From: CBFGTJ01 sp965651815 | Lineage (GTDB): Bacteria > Actinomycetota > Acidimicrobiia > Acidimicrobiales > Microtrichaceae | Direction of reading: 5' to 3' | DNA: 18,325 nt | Assembly: GCA_965651815.1 (NCBI GenBank) | Contig: CBFGTJ010000048.1 | Span: 1-18,325 of the forward strand | Part shown: one piece after another, positions 1 to 9,492 of the stretch | Layout of the letters: every line of letters begins with the position of its first letter | Numbering within the stretch: position 1 is the stretch's first letter | Notes under the pieces: model-generated | Database searches by the model: none | Told to the model about the DNA's origin: nothing | What the model saw: only the letters and a program-made list of their open reading frames with translations | Made by a program: the position numbers and the translations under genes

Positions 1-446
1 GCGTTGTGCGCCTCGGTGAGCGACTCGGTGACGAGCACGCCCTTGCCGGCGGCCAGGCCGTCGGTCTTCACGACGAACGGCGGCGCCATCGAGTCGAGGA
101 AGGCGTGCGCCTCCTCGGCGCGTGTGAAGGTGCCGTGGCGGGCCGTGGGCACGCCCGCCTCGACGAGCAGCTCCTTCATCCACGCCTTGGACCCCTCCAG
201 GCGTGCGCCGTCGGCACCCGGCCCGAACACGAGCCGCCCCGCGGCACGCAGTCGGTCGGCGAGCCCGTCGACGAGCGGGGCCTCCGGGCCGATCACGAAC
301 AGGTCGGCCTCGACCTCCTCCGGCGGCGTCGACACCGAGCCCGGGATGCCCGCGTTGCCGGGCGTCACCACCACCTCGGCGCTGCGCCCGAGCACGTGGG
401 CGAGCGCGTGCTCGCGGCCACCGCTGCCGACGACGCAGACCTTCAC
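1..446 (-). CDS. purD: Phosphoribosylamine-glycine ligase (GAR synthetase), N-terminal part, cut by window edge
   Basis: PurD joins phosphoribosylamine and glycine with ATP to make GAR, the second step of de novo purine synthesis, in the cytosol. The first 148 codons are present. The protein opens with the PurD signature VCVVGSGGREHALA (residues 3-16). It continues with PGNAGIPG, then an N-domain segment FVIGPEAPLVDGLADRLRAAG, and enters the ATP-grasp domain with the lysine-rich KTDGLAAGKGV loop near residues 126-136. The GTG start at 446 is chosen because it begins the conserved N terminus directly. It overlaps the stop of the upstream haem-monooxygenase gene in a GTGA tetranucleotide, which implies translational coupling. 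The rest of the gene (about 270 codons in a usual PurD) lies beyond position 1. Identity is certain on family motifs; the start is well supported. Confidence 0.95.
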   Translation of the reverse strand, partial: MKVCVVGSGGREHALAHVLGRSAEVVVTPGNAGIPGSVSTPPEEVEADLFVIGPEAPLVDGLADRLRAAGRLVFGPGADGARLEGSKAWMKELLVEAGVPTARHGTFTRAEEAHAFLDSMAPPFVVKTDGLAAGKGVLVTESLTEAHN

Positions 447-826
447 GACGACGGTGGGTCGACGCGCTCGACCACCTCGAAGGAGAGCAACGACGAGCCC
501 GTGGCGACCGGCCCCTGCCCGCCGCCGGGATGGCCCCCACCGGGATGACCCCCACCGGGATGGCCGCCGGACGCCGCCGCGGCGCCACCCGCGTTCGCGT
601 GGCCCTTCGCGAAGTCCTGGCTCCCGAGCCACGCCTGGAAGGCCTCCTCCGACTCCCACCAGGTCATGACGAAGTAGCGGTCCTCGCCCTCGACCGGGCG
701 CAGCAGCTGGAAGCCCTGGAAGCCGGGCGACTGCTCCACCGCCCCGGCCCGCGCGGCGAAGCGTGCCTCGAGCTCCGGTCCGGCGCCCTCGGGCACCTCG
801 ATCGCGTTGATCTTCACGACGGTCAT
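443..826 (-). CDS. mhuD: MhuD-like haem-degrading monooxygenase with a His/Gly-repeat insertion
   Basis: This is a small dimeric ABM-fold haem oxygenase (127 aa) that would open haem and release iron in the cytosol. From memory, residues 1-66 align closely with Mycobacterium tuberculosis MhuD. Asn7, Trp66 and a histidine at 76 correspond to the MhuD haem-pocket residues Asn7, Trp66 and His75. The final strand VATGSSLLSFEVV (107-119) is also conserved. Between them the MhuD loop of about six residues is replaced by about 29 residues: an Ala/Gly stretch and then three HPGGG units (89-103). The ATG at 826 has an AGGAG Shine-Dalgarno seven bases upstream; an in-frame start at 916 lies inside purA and would add a non-conserved N terminus. 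The gene sits 25 bp after purA and overlaps purD by 4 nt, so it is probably in one operon with them. The enzyme class is well supported. Whether it makes mycobilin, staphylobilin or biliverdin cannot be read from sequence. Confidence 0.85.
   Translation of the reverse strand: MTVVKINAIEVPEGAGPELEARFAARAGAVEQSPGFQGFQLLRPVEGEDRYFVMTWWESEEAFQAWLGSQDFAKGHANAGGAAAASGGHPGGGHPGGGHPGGGQGPVATGSSLLSFEVVERVDPPSS
525..569 (-). repeat. Three tandem 15-bp units encoding HPGGG
   Basis: Three head-to-tail 15-bp units lie within the mhuD-like gene and encode HPGGG three times (residues 89-103). All three histidines use CAT and the units differ at only a few third positions. In a genome that prefers C or G at codon ends, this suggests recent duplication of a unit rather than old convergence. 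The unit length is a multiple of three, so copy-number change would keep the frame. Confidence 0.85.
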
Positions 827-851
827 GTGGCGGCTCCTGTGGTTCGGGGGG

Positions 852-2132
852 TCAGGCGGAGAAGTGGACGTACTGGTCGCGGCCGGGCCCGGTGCCGACG
901 ATCGAGATCGGCACACCGACCTGCTCCTCGAGGAACTCGAGGTAGGTCACCGCGTTCGCCGGCAGGTCGCGGCGCTCGGTGACCTGCGAGAGGTCGGTCT
1001 TCCAGCCCGGGAGCTCCTCGTACACCGGGACGGCCTTGTGCAGGTCGGACTGGTGGTACGGGAGGTGCTCGTGGCGGACACCGTCGACCTCGTACGCGAC
1101 GCACACCTTGAGGGTGTCGAGCGTGTCGAGGATGTCGAGCTTGGTGATGGCCAGCTCGCTGAGCGAGTTGAGCCGCACGGCGTGGCGCAGCATGACCGCG
1201 TCGAACCAGCCCGGGCGGCGCCGGCGCTTGGTGTTGACGCCGAACTCGTGGCCCCGCTCGACCAGCAGGTCACCCACCTCGTCGAACAGCTCGGTGGGCA
1301 TCGGGCCGGAGCCCACCCGGGTGACGTACGCCTTGGCGATGCCGATCACCCGGTCGATGTCGCGGGGCCCTACCCCGGCGCCGACGCACGCGCCGCCCGC
1401 GATCGGGTTGGACGAGGTCACGAACGGATAGGTGCCGTGGTCGAGGTCCAGGAAGGTCGCCTGCGCGCCCTCGAGCAGCACGTGCTCGCCCCGCTCGAGC
1501 GACTCGTGGACGAGCGAGACCGTGTCGGCGACGTAGGGCGCCACCCGGGGCGCGACCTCCTCGAGGTACCGGTCGGCCAGCTCGTCGGGGTCGAACCCGA
1601 GGCGGTTGTACACCTTCGCCAGCACCAGGTTCTTCTCGGCGAGCACCGCCGCGAGCTTCTCGCGGAAGATCCCCGGGTCGAGCAGGTCCTGCACCCGCAG
1701 CCCGACCCGGCTGGCCTTGTCCGCGTAGGCGGGCCCGATCCCCCGCTTGGTCGTGCCGAGCTTGTTCTTGCCGAGGTGCCGCTCGATCAGGCGGTCGAGC
1801 TCCTGGTGGTACGGGAGGATCAGGTGGGCGTTGCCGGACACCCGCAGCCGCGAGCAGTCGACGCCCCTCGCCTCCAGCCCGTCGATCTCGTCCAGCATCA
1901 CGACGGGGTCGACGACCACCCCGTTGCCGATCACGGGGACGATGTGGTCGTAGAGCACGCCCGAGGGGATCAGCTGCAGCGCGAACGACTCCCCGTTCAC
2001 GACCAGGGTGTGGCCGGCGTTGTGGCCGCCCTGGTAGCGGACCACCACCTGCATCTCCTTGGCGACGAGGTCGGTCAGCTTGCCCTTGCCCTCGTCACCC
2101 CACTGGGTGCCCACCACGACGGTCGCCGGCAC
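852..2132 (-). CDS. purA: Adenylosuccinate synthetase
   Basis: PurA uses GTP to join aspartate to IMP, giving adenylosuccinate, the first committed step from IMP to AMP; it is a cytosolic homodimer. The 426-residue length is normal for the family. The N-terminal loop GTQWGDEGKGK (8-18) contains the catalytic Asp13, and GGHNAGHT (35-42) carries the catalytic His41, both at the same numbers as in the E. coli enzyme. KRGIGPAYADKASR, the RVGSGPMPTEL segment and PGWFDAVMLRHAVRLN in the C-terminal half are also intact. The GTG start at 2132 begins right at the conserved N terminus and has a GAGGAG Shine-Dalgarno upstream. It is followed after 25 bp by the mhuD-like gene and then purD, so it appears to be the first gene of a purine operon. 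No frameshift or missing residue was seen. Confidence 0.98.
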   Translation of the reverse strand: MPATVVVGTQWGDEGKGKLTDLVAKEMQVVVRYQGGHNAGHTLVVNGESFALQLIPSGVLYDHIVPVIGNGVVVDPVVMLDEIDGLEARGVDCSRLRVSGNAHLILPYHQELDRLIERHLGKNKLGTTKRGIGPAYADKASRVGLRVQDLLDPGIFREKLAAVLAEKNLVLAKVYNRLGFDPDELADRYLEEVAPRVAPYVADTVSLVHESLERGEHVLLEGAQATFLDLDHGTYPFVTSSNPIAGGACVGAGVGPRDIDRVIGIAKAYVTRVGSGPMPTELFDEVGDLLVERGHEFGVNTKRRRRPGWFDAVMLRHAVRLNSLSELAITKLDILDTLDTLKVCVAYEVDGVRHEHLPYHQSDLHKAVPVYEELPGWKTDLSQVTERRDLPANAVTYLEFLEEQVGVPISIVGTGPGRDQYVHFSA

Positions 2133-2181
2133 GCGGATTCTCCTCGATCGCTCTCAGGGGACCGTCGATGCTAACCCGCGT

Positions 2182-3241
2182 TCACCCGTAGGCGAACCGG
2201 CCCTTGAGCTTCAGCCACGGGCGCTCCCACAACACCCACGACACGCGGGCCAACACGTAGGACGCCCCACCGATGACGACGACGTGGAAGATCGTGTCGA
2301 CGAGCACGACCTCGGTCGGCGTGAACGGCAGGACGGCTCGGGTGATCGGGAACTGGATGATGTACAACGCGTAGGAGTACTTCCCGAGGTGGGCGAGGAA
2401 GGCGCTGTGCAAGCAGCGCTTCGGGAACCCTTCGAGTCGGCCCTCGTTTCGCGCTGAGCACCAGGCCGAGGTAGGCGAGCGACAGGATCGTGAAGCCCGG
2501 CAGCAGCGCGAGCGATTCCGGCATGATCAGCAGCACCAGCACGATCCACCACCGACGTGCGAACCAGTCGATCCACGGCCCGAAGCGCGTGCGCAGCGAC
2601 GGAGTGAGGAGCACGACCGCTCCGGCGGCGCCGAGGGCGAGACCGTCGAAGCGGCAGAGCGTGAAGTGGTACGCGAAGTCGCGCTCGATCACGACGTAGC
2701 TCACCGAGCGGAACACCATCGAGAAGGCCGCCAGGCCGACGCACACCGAGAAGAGGTGGCGCCGCGGGACGAAGAACACGACGAGCGGCCACGCCAGGTA
2801 GAACTGCTCCTCCACGGAGAGCGACCACAGGTGCGACATCGCGGGGAAGGCGTTCGGCCCCTCGAACGCGATCAGGTTGTTCACCTGGTAGAGCCATCCC
2901 CATCCCTGGTTGTCGAGGAGGTTCTGGGCTTCGGGGTAGCCGAGGTTCGCGTGCACCCCCGCGGCGATGGCGAGCGCTGCGCCCGCGACCATCGCCCCGA
3001 GCACGAGGTAGTAGAGCGGGAAGATGCGCACGGCACGGCGCAGGTAGAAGAGCCGGAAGTAGTCCGACCGGTCCCTCGTCCTCACGAGGATCGTCGTGAT
3101 CAGGAAGCCGGACAGCACGAAGAACAGGTCGACGCCGCTCTGCAGGAGGAACCCGCCGAGCACGGCAGCACCGGAGTGGTAGAGCAGGACGAACAGCACC
3201 GCGAGGCCGCGGATCCCGTCCAGCGCCCCGACGCGCTCCAT
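2182..3241 (-). pseudogene. Family-3 membrane acyltransferase (OafA/YrhL-like), frameshifted
   Basis: Acyltransferase-3 proteins transfer acetyl or other acyl groups onto sugars or lipids at the cytoplasmic membrane. Residues from the ATG at 3241 show the usual signature ALDGIRGLAVLFVLLYH, with the conserved Arg11 and His22 (R-X10-H). FVLSGFLIT, RRAVRIFPLYYL and HLWSLSVEEQFYLAWPL follow, with several membrane helices. Near 2441 the frame changes: the upstream frame runs on to an Arg/Pro-rich tail and stops at 2171. The true C terminus, with HLGKYSYALYIIQFPI and LWERPWLKLKGRFAYG, continues one frame over and stops at 2182. Removing one G from the GGG at 2441-2443 gives a 352-residue protein reading SAKRGRLEGFPKR through the junction. 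This is either a real lesion or a sequencing error. The start is uncertain: the ATG has a weak Shine-Dalgarno and in-frame GTG starts reach 3310. Substrate unknown. Confidence 0.8.
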
Positions 3242-3335
3242 GATCCCGCCGTCGTCGCGGCGGACGGCGGTCACCGGTCGATGGCCGGCGCGGCGGCTGC
3301 TCGCGCGCACACCGGCAGGGGGCGGGTTCCCGGGG

Positions 3336-4512
3336 TCACCTGAGCGCCCCGGGCACCGGTGCCGACTCGAGCCACTCCCGGGGCCGACCCTCGGCCCACC
3401 AGTCGGCGGCCAGCGACGCGGCGAACGGGAAGCCCATCCACATGAGTCGCGGCGTGAGGTCGACGGTGATGAAGGACCAGGCGCTGATGCCGAGCGTCAG
3501 CACGACCCCCACGACCGCGGGGTGCAGGAGGACCCGGAACCACCCGTCCTCCCGGGCCATGCGCCGGCACTGCAGGAACGCGGGGATGAAGAGGGGGCCG
3601 ACGCCCACCGCGAACGAGAACAGGCTGACGACGTCGGTCAGGTTGTGGGTGGTGTTCGTGAGGCTGGGCGTGACCTGCCACGACGCGTCGGGCGTGGGGA
3701 GCAGGTGGCCCCGCCAGACGACCACGCCGGCGACGAACGCGACCGCGGCCGCGGCGGCGGGCGCCCACGCGAGGTGGCCGCCGTCGCGGCGCTCGCGGTG
3801 CTCGCGCCACGCCCAGGCGAGCATGACCGGCACGAGGATGCCGACGGTCTCCTTCAACGGGAACGCGAGCGCGAGCAGCGGGACGACTCGCCATCGCCCG
3901 TCTGGTGACGATCAGGTACCAGCCGAGCGCGACGGCGAAGAGCACGCCCGTCTCCACGAGCAGCCCTGAGCCGAAGTAGAAGGTGTTCCACCCGACGGTG
4001 AAGAGCACGCCCGTGGCGAGCAGCACCCTCGGGGTGACCCCGGACGCCCGTAGCGTGGCGAGCACGAGCCAGACCGAGGCGAGCAGCAGCACGACGTTGG
4101 TGACGGCGAGGGAGAGCGCCTCGTCGAAGGGCAGCCAGTGGGCCAGCCACGACACCCCGGACCGGTACGAGAACGGGTCGTACAGGCAGGTCCACTGCAG
4201 CTCGGACTCCGGCACGCCGCGGAAGTACTGCACGAGCGCCATGTACTGCTGCTCGTCGACCACGACGCGCTCGACGACCCGGCCGGACTCGGTCGTGTAC
4301 GTGCCGATCTGCTCCAGGCACTCGGGGCTCACCTGCCGCTCCGTGCTGAGCGGTGCCCGCTCGATCGGGAGCCCGGTCCAGTCGTAGCGGGCGAAGCGCA
4401 CCGAGCCCAGCAGCAGCACCACGAGGCTGAGCAGCAGGCCGACGCGGACCATGGTCCTCGTCGAGGTCGGCGGGTCGCCGCGCAGATCGGTCTCGGCGGT
4501 CACGTCGGGCAC
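3336..4512 (-). pseudogene. Polytopic membrane protein, GT-C-like, frameshifted; paralogue of the next gene upstream
   Basis: I do not recognise a named family. The protein has a short cytoplasmic N terminus, one membrane helix (about residues 22-38), an external loop with QYFRGVPESELQW and YDPFSYRSGVSWLAHWLPF, then many hydrophobic helices. This layout resembles GT-C type lipid-linked sugar transferases or related polysaccharide membrane proteins (inference). It aligns along much of its length with the product of 4514-5659, including YLI-TRR...PLALAFPLKET against YLVQSRR...PIGFLVKET. After codon 204 the frame moves: deleting one G from the GGG at 3897-3899 joins TRR to RWRVVPLLALAFPLKET and gives 391 residues, close to the 381 of the paralogue. 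The GTG start at 4512 is separated from the upstream stop by a single base, so the pair is translationally coupled. An internal ATG at codon 21 is an alternative start. The broken frame may be real or a sequencing error. Confidence 0.65.
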
Positions 4513-4513
4513 C

Positions 4514-5659
4514 TCACTGGGTCGTGCTCTCCTGCCGCGCGACCGCGCGCCGGCGCTCGAGCAGCTCCGGCACGGCCATCACGGCGAGGATCGTCGCGAA
4601 CGGGTACGTCGTCCATGCGTGCCGCCCATCCGCGTAGGCGGCGGCGAATCCGTGCAGCGCGACCGCGACGCCCATGCCGAGCCCGACGATCAGGTGCAGG
4701 TTGCGTGCGAAGGCCTCCCGGCCACCTCCGGCCTCGTCGTCGCGGGCACGCACGAGGCGGCGTGCGAACCACACGGCGAGCGGCACGGCGACACCGCAGG
4801 TCAGCACGAAGCTGCCGATCGCCTCGGGCCGCGACGTGTTCCAGGAGAAGGCGGACCACCTCGGGAGCCAGTCGAGCGTGCGGGGCGTGTGCAGCAGCGC
4901 GCGCACCCCGAACCACGCGACGAGCACGACCGCCACCGACGCCGCGGTGAACGGCACCCAGTCACGACGGCTCCGCGCGCGTGTCCAGAGGTAGGTGGCC
5001 GCGACCGGCACGATGATCAGGTAGGTCTCCTTGACGAGGAAGCCGATCGGCAGGAACGCGAGGAAGAGCCACCATCGGCGCGACTGCACCAGGTAGAGGC
5101 CCACGCAGATCGCCGCGACCACGCACCCGTCCACGTAGCCCGAGGTGCCGTACCAGAGCATCGGGAACGACACCGCGTAGAGGGCGCCCGTGGCCAGCTG
5201 CTGCCTGGGCCCGAACCCCTGGCGCGCCGCGGCGGCGACCAGGGCCGCGCCCCCGATCGCGAGGAACGCCATCGACACGGTGGCGTAGGCGTCCGCCGGG
5301 TTGTCGATGGGCAGCCACGCCGCGACCCACGACGGCAGCAGCCGCCACCGCCACGGGCCGAAGATCGGGTAGCGGTCGAACTCGCCGCGGAAGTGCTCGA
5401 CGTACGCGTGGTACGAGTAGACGTCGAAGGACACGGCCCGGATGTCCCGGTCGAGGTCGCCCTCGTAGGACATGTCCCAGCCGTTGTAGCGGTCCGTGAG
5501 CCCGACGAGGTCGGGGTCGACGTCGCGGAACTCCGCGAACCTCGGCGTCCCGACCACGACGACCAGCAGCACGGTGACCGCGAGCGCCACCACCGAGGCA
5601 CGCCGAGGCTCAGGGTCCCGCCGGCTCCAGCTGATCACCCGGTCCCCCTTCCGAGCCAC
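4514..5659 (-). CDS. Polytopic membrane protein, GT-C-like, function unknown
   Basis: An intact 381-residue integral membrane protein. A basic N terminus (RRDPEPRR) precedes the first helix (about 21-38). An external loop follows with many acidic residues, DRYNGWDMSYEGDLDRDI, and then HFRGEFDRYPIFGPWRWRLLP. After that come eight or more hydrophobic segments and a basic cytoplasmic tail. A GFLVKET turn lies mid-protein. The loop pattern (HFRGE, then R-LP-a-WLP) recalls bacterial GT-C-fold glycosyltransferases and uncharacterised cell-surface polysaccharide proteins, but I cannot assign donor or acceptor. The GTG start at 5659 has a strong GGAGGAG four to six bases upstream. It is the first gene of a three-gene run with its paralogue and the acyltransferase, suggesting a shared role in building or decorating an envelope glycan (inference). 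Confidence 0.7.
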   Translation of the reverse strand: MARKGDRVISWSRRDPEPRRASVVALAVTVLLVVVVGTPRFAEFRDVDPDLVGLTDRYNGWDMSYEGDLDRDIRAVSFDVYSYHAYVEHFRGEFDRYPIFGPWRWRLLPSWVAAWLPIDNPADAYATVSMAFLAIGGAALVAAAARQGFGPRQQLATGALYAVSFPMLWYGTSGYVDGCVVAAICVGLYLVQSRRWWLFLAFLPIGFLVKETYLIIVPVAATYLWTRARSRRDWVPFTAASVAVVLVAWFGVRALLHTPRTLDWLPRWSAFSWNTSRPEAIGSFVLTCGVAVPLAVWFARRLVRARDDEAGGGREAFARNLHLIVGLGMGVAVALHGFAAAYADGRHAWTTYPFATILAVMAVPELLERRRAVARQESTTQ

Positions 5660-5699
5660 AGGGGCTCCTCCTCCCGCCGTGGGACTCTACGACGGTGAC

Positions 5700-5766
5700 C
5701 CCGCCGGGCGTCAACCGGCCCGCGCGCCGCTCCGTGTCGGGGCCGGGCGCGTGGACGCCCGGCGGG
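5700..5766. repeat. 13-bp perfect inverted repeat after clpB, with a nested hairpin
   Basis: CCCGCCGGGCGTC at 5700-5712 is the exact reverse complement of GACGCCCGGCGGG at 5754-5766, separated by 41 bases. The right arm also takes part in a shorter hairpin: CCGGGCG at 5743-5749 pairs with CGCCCGG at 5756-5762 around a six-base loop, so the two folds exclude each other. The element lies between the clpB stop and the GTG of the membrane-protein gene, both on the minus strand. It could act as a terminator or attenuator, but there is no U-tract. Arms are certain; function is inference. Confidence 0.5.
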
Positions 5767-5778
5767 CGGGTGCGGGGG

Positions 5779-8301
<2,523 letters not shown>

Positions 8302-8353
8302 CTGCTTCCACTCCTCACGTCGTCGCCGGCCGCGGTGACCAGCCTACCACCTA

Positions 8354-8374
8354 CTTGCCAACACCTGACTCAAC
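8354..8374 (-). promoter_or_regulatory. HAIR-like HspR operator upstream of clpB
   Basis: Read toward clpB, the site is GTTGAGT-N7-TGGCAAG, the same 7-7-7 layout as the actinobacterial HAIR consensus CTTGAGT-N7-ACTCAAG. The first half-site matches at six of seven positions and the second at four of seven. The TTGAGT half could also serve as a -35 box, as at other HspR-controlled promoters, but I see no convincing -10 at the proper distance. The site overlaps the end region of the SGNH gene. A similar sequence lies upstream of dnaK (13637-13656). Confidence 0.55.
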
Positions 8375-8378
8375 TTTT

Positions 8379-9467
8379 CTATTCTCCTCGTGCGCGATAT
8401 GCCTCCTCGGCCGCTCGCCGGGCCGCGGCGATCCGTGCCGCCCGCTGCTGGGCGCGCACGGCCGGGTGGTTCTCCGACGGCACCCTGGCCTCGACCCAGG
8501 CGGGTGCCCGCCGCGTCGTCCACCACGACCACACGCCGAGGCACGTACCCGCTGCGAGCAGCGCCGTGAGCACGATCGCGAACCCGGCCGCGGTCCACCC
8601 GGCGAGGCTCCGCCACCAGGCGCTCCTGCGAGGCCCGTCGCGCCGCGCCGTGCCGGCGGGGTCCGCGGTGCGCTCGGCGCCGGCGGCCCCCTCGATGACG
8701 GCAGCGTCGGCGGCCGCAACCGCCGACGACGGGTCGGCGCCGACCGCCGGCGCCCCTTCGGAACCCTCCGCCTCCCCGGACGGGGCGGTGGCCGCCGGGG
8801 CGTCGATCGGCCCGCCGGCCTCCGGCGGGGGCGCGGGGACGTCGTCGGCGCCCCCGGCGTGCTCTGCCGGCTCCCCACCCGGGTCGGCCGCGACCGCCGC
8901 CGCGACCAGCTCGGCCATCGCCGACGCGCCCTGCGGCCGGAGGTGGAGCCCGTCGGAGGCGGTGAGCGACCCGTCCGCGGCCGCGAACGAGTGCCAGTCG
9001 AGCACCGTCAGGTTGGGGTGCGCCGCCTCGGCCTCGCGCAGCACCCGGTTGGCCTCCGCGTAGCCGTCGCGCACCTCGTGCAGGGACAACCAGTACACCC
9101 GGGGCACGTCGGACAGCTCGGCGAGCACCGACGCGACGCGCTGCCGGAAGGTCGAGGGGTCGGACCCGTCGTTCGCGCCCAGGCTCAGCACGAACGTGCC
9201 GGCGCCGGCACCCCGGTGCGACGCGACGACCCGGGCCGCCGCGTAGGTGGTGCGGTTCTGCTCGCCGTCGAAGGTGACCGACCATCCGGCATCGGACAGC
9301 CGGGACTCCAGCGGGACCCGCGCACCGAGGAGGATGCTGTCGCTCACGACCACGACCCGGCGGTCCTCCCGCACGGCCTCCTGCCCGACCGCGCCCGGAC
9401 CGGCGGTGAGGCACAGCGCGGCCGCCAGGACCAGCGCCAGCGCCGCCCGGTGCGCGAGCCGGGTCAC
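8379..9467 (-). CDS. Membrane-anchored SGNH/GDSL-family hydrolase
   Basis: The 362-residue protein has a signal peptide (about 1-28, basic start then Ala/Leu core ending near AVGQ). An SGNH-like domain follows (about 36-195): block I is VVVVSDSILLGA with the probable nucleophile Ser44 (the usual Gly before Asp is Ser here), block III is SLGANDGSD, and block V is DGLHLRPQG with the Asp/His pair near 170-175. A long Ala/Pro/Gly linker leads to one membrane helix (about 287-311) and a basic cytoplasmic tail ending RAAEEAYRARGE. The fold resembles the SGNH domains found on acyltransferase-3 proteins, so it may acylate or deacylate an envelope sugar outside the membrane (inference). It starts at GTG 9467 with AGGTG upstream and lies 25 bp after hspR, so it is probably read from the heat-shock operon. 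Confidence 0.75.
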   Translation of the reverse strand: MTRLAHRAALALVLAAALCLTAGPGAVGQEAVREDRRVVVVSDSILLGARVPLESRLSDAGWSVTFDGEQNRTTYAAARVVASHRGAGAGTFVLSLGANDGSDPSTFRQRVASVLAELSDVPRVYWLSLHEVRDGYAEANRVLREAEAAHPNLTVLDWHSFAAADGSLTASDGLHLRPQGASAMAELVAAAVAADPGGEPAEHAGGADDVPAPPPEAGGPIDAPAATAPSGEAEGSEGAPAVGADPSSAVAAADAAVIEGAAGAERTADPAGTARRDGPRRSAWWRSLAGWTAAGFAIVLTALLAAGTCLGVWSWWTTRRAPAWVEARVPSENHPAVRAQQRAARIAAARRAAEEAYRARGE

Positions 9468-9492
9468 GGCACCTGGGGCGAGCCGGTCCGGT

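Noticed and set aside
525..569. Tandem 15-bp repeats considered as a CRISPR-like or non-coding repeat
   Set aside because: Only three contiguous units without spacers, in frame inside a gene and coding for HPGGG.
827..916. Upstream in-frame start that would lengthen the MhuD-like protein by 30 residues
   Set aside because: It lies inside the purA 3' end, the added residues are not MhuD-like, and ATG 826 has a good Shine-Dalgarno.
807..2174. A 455-codon plus-strand open frame opposite purA
   Set aside because: Antisense shadow of purA, low-complexity Leu/Val/Arg/Asp protein, no domain.
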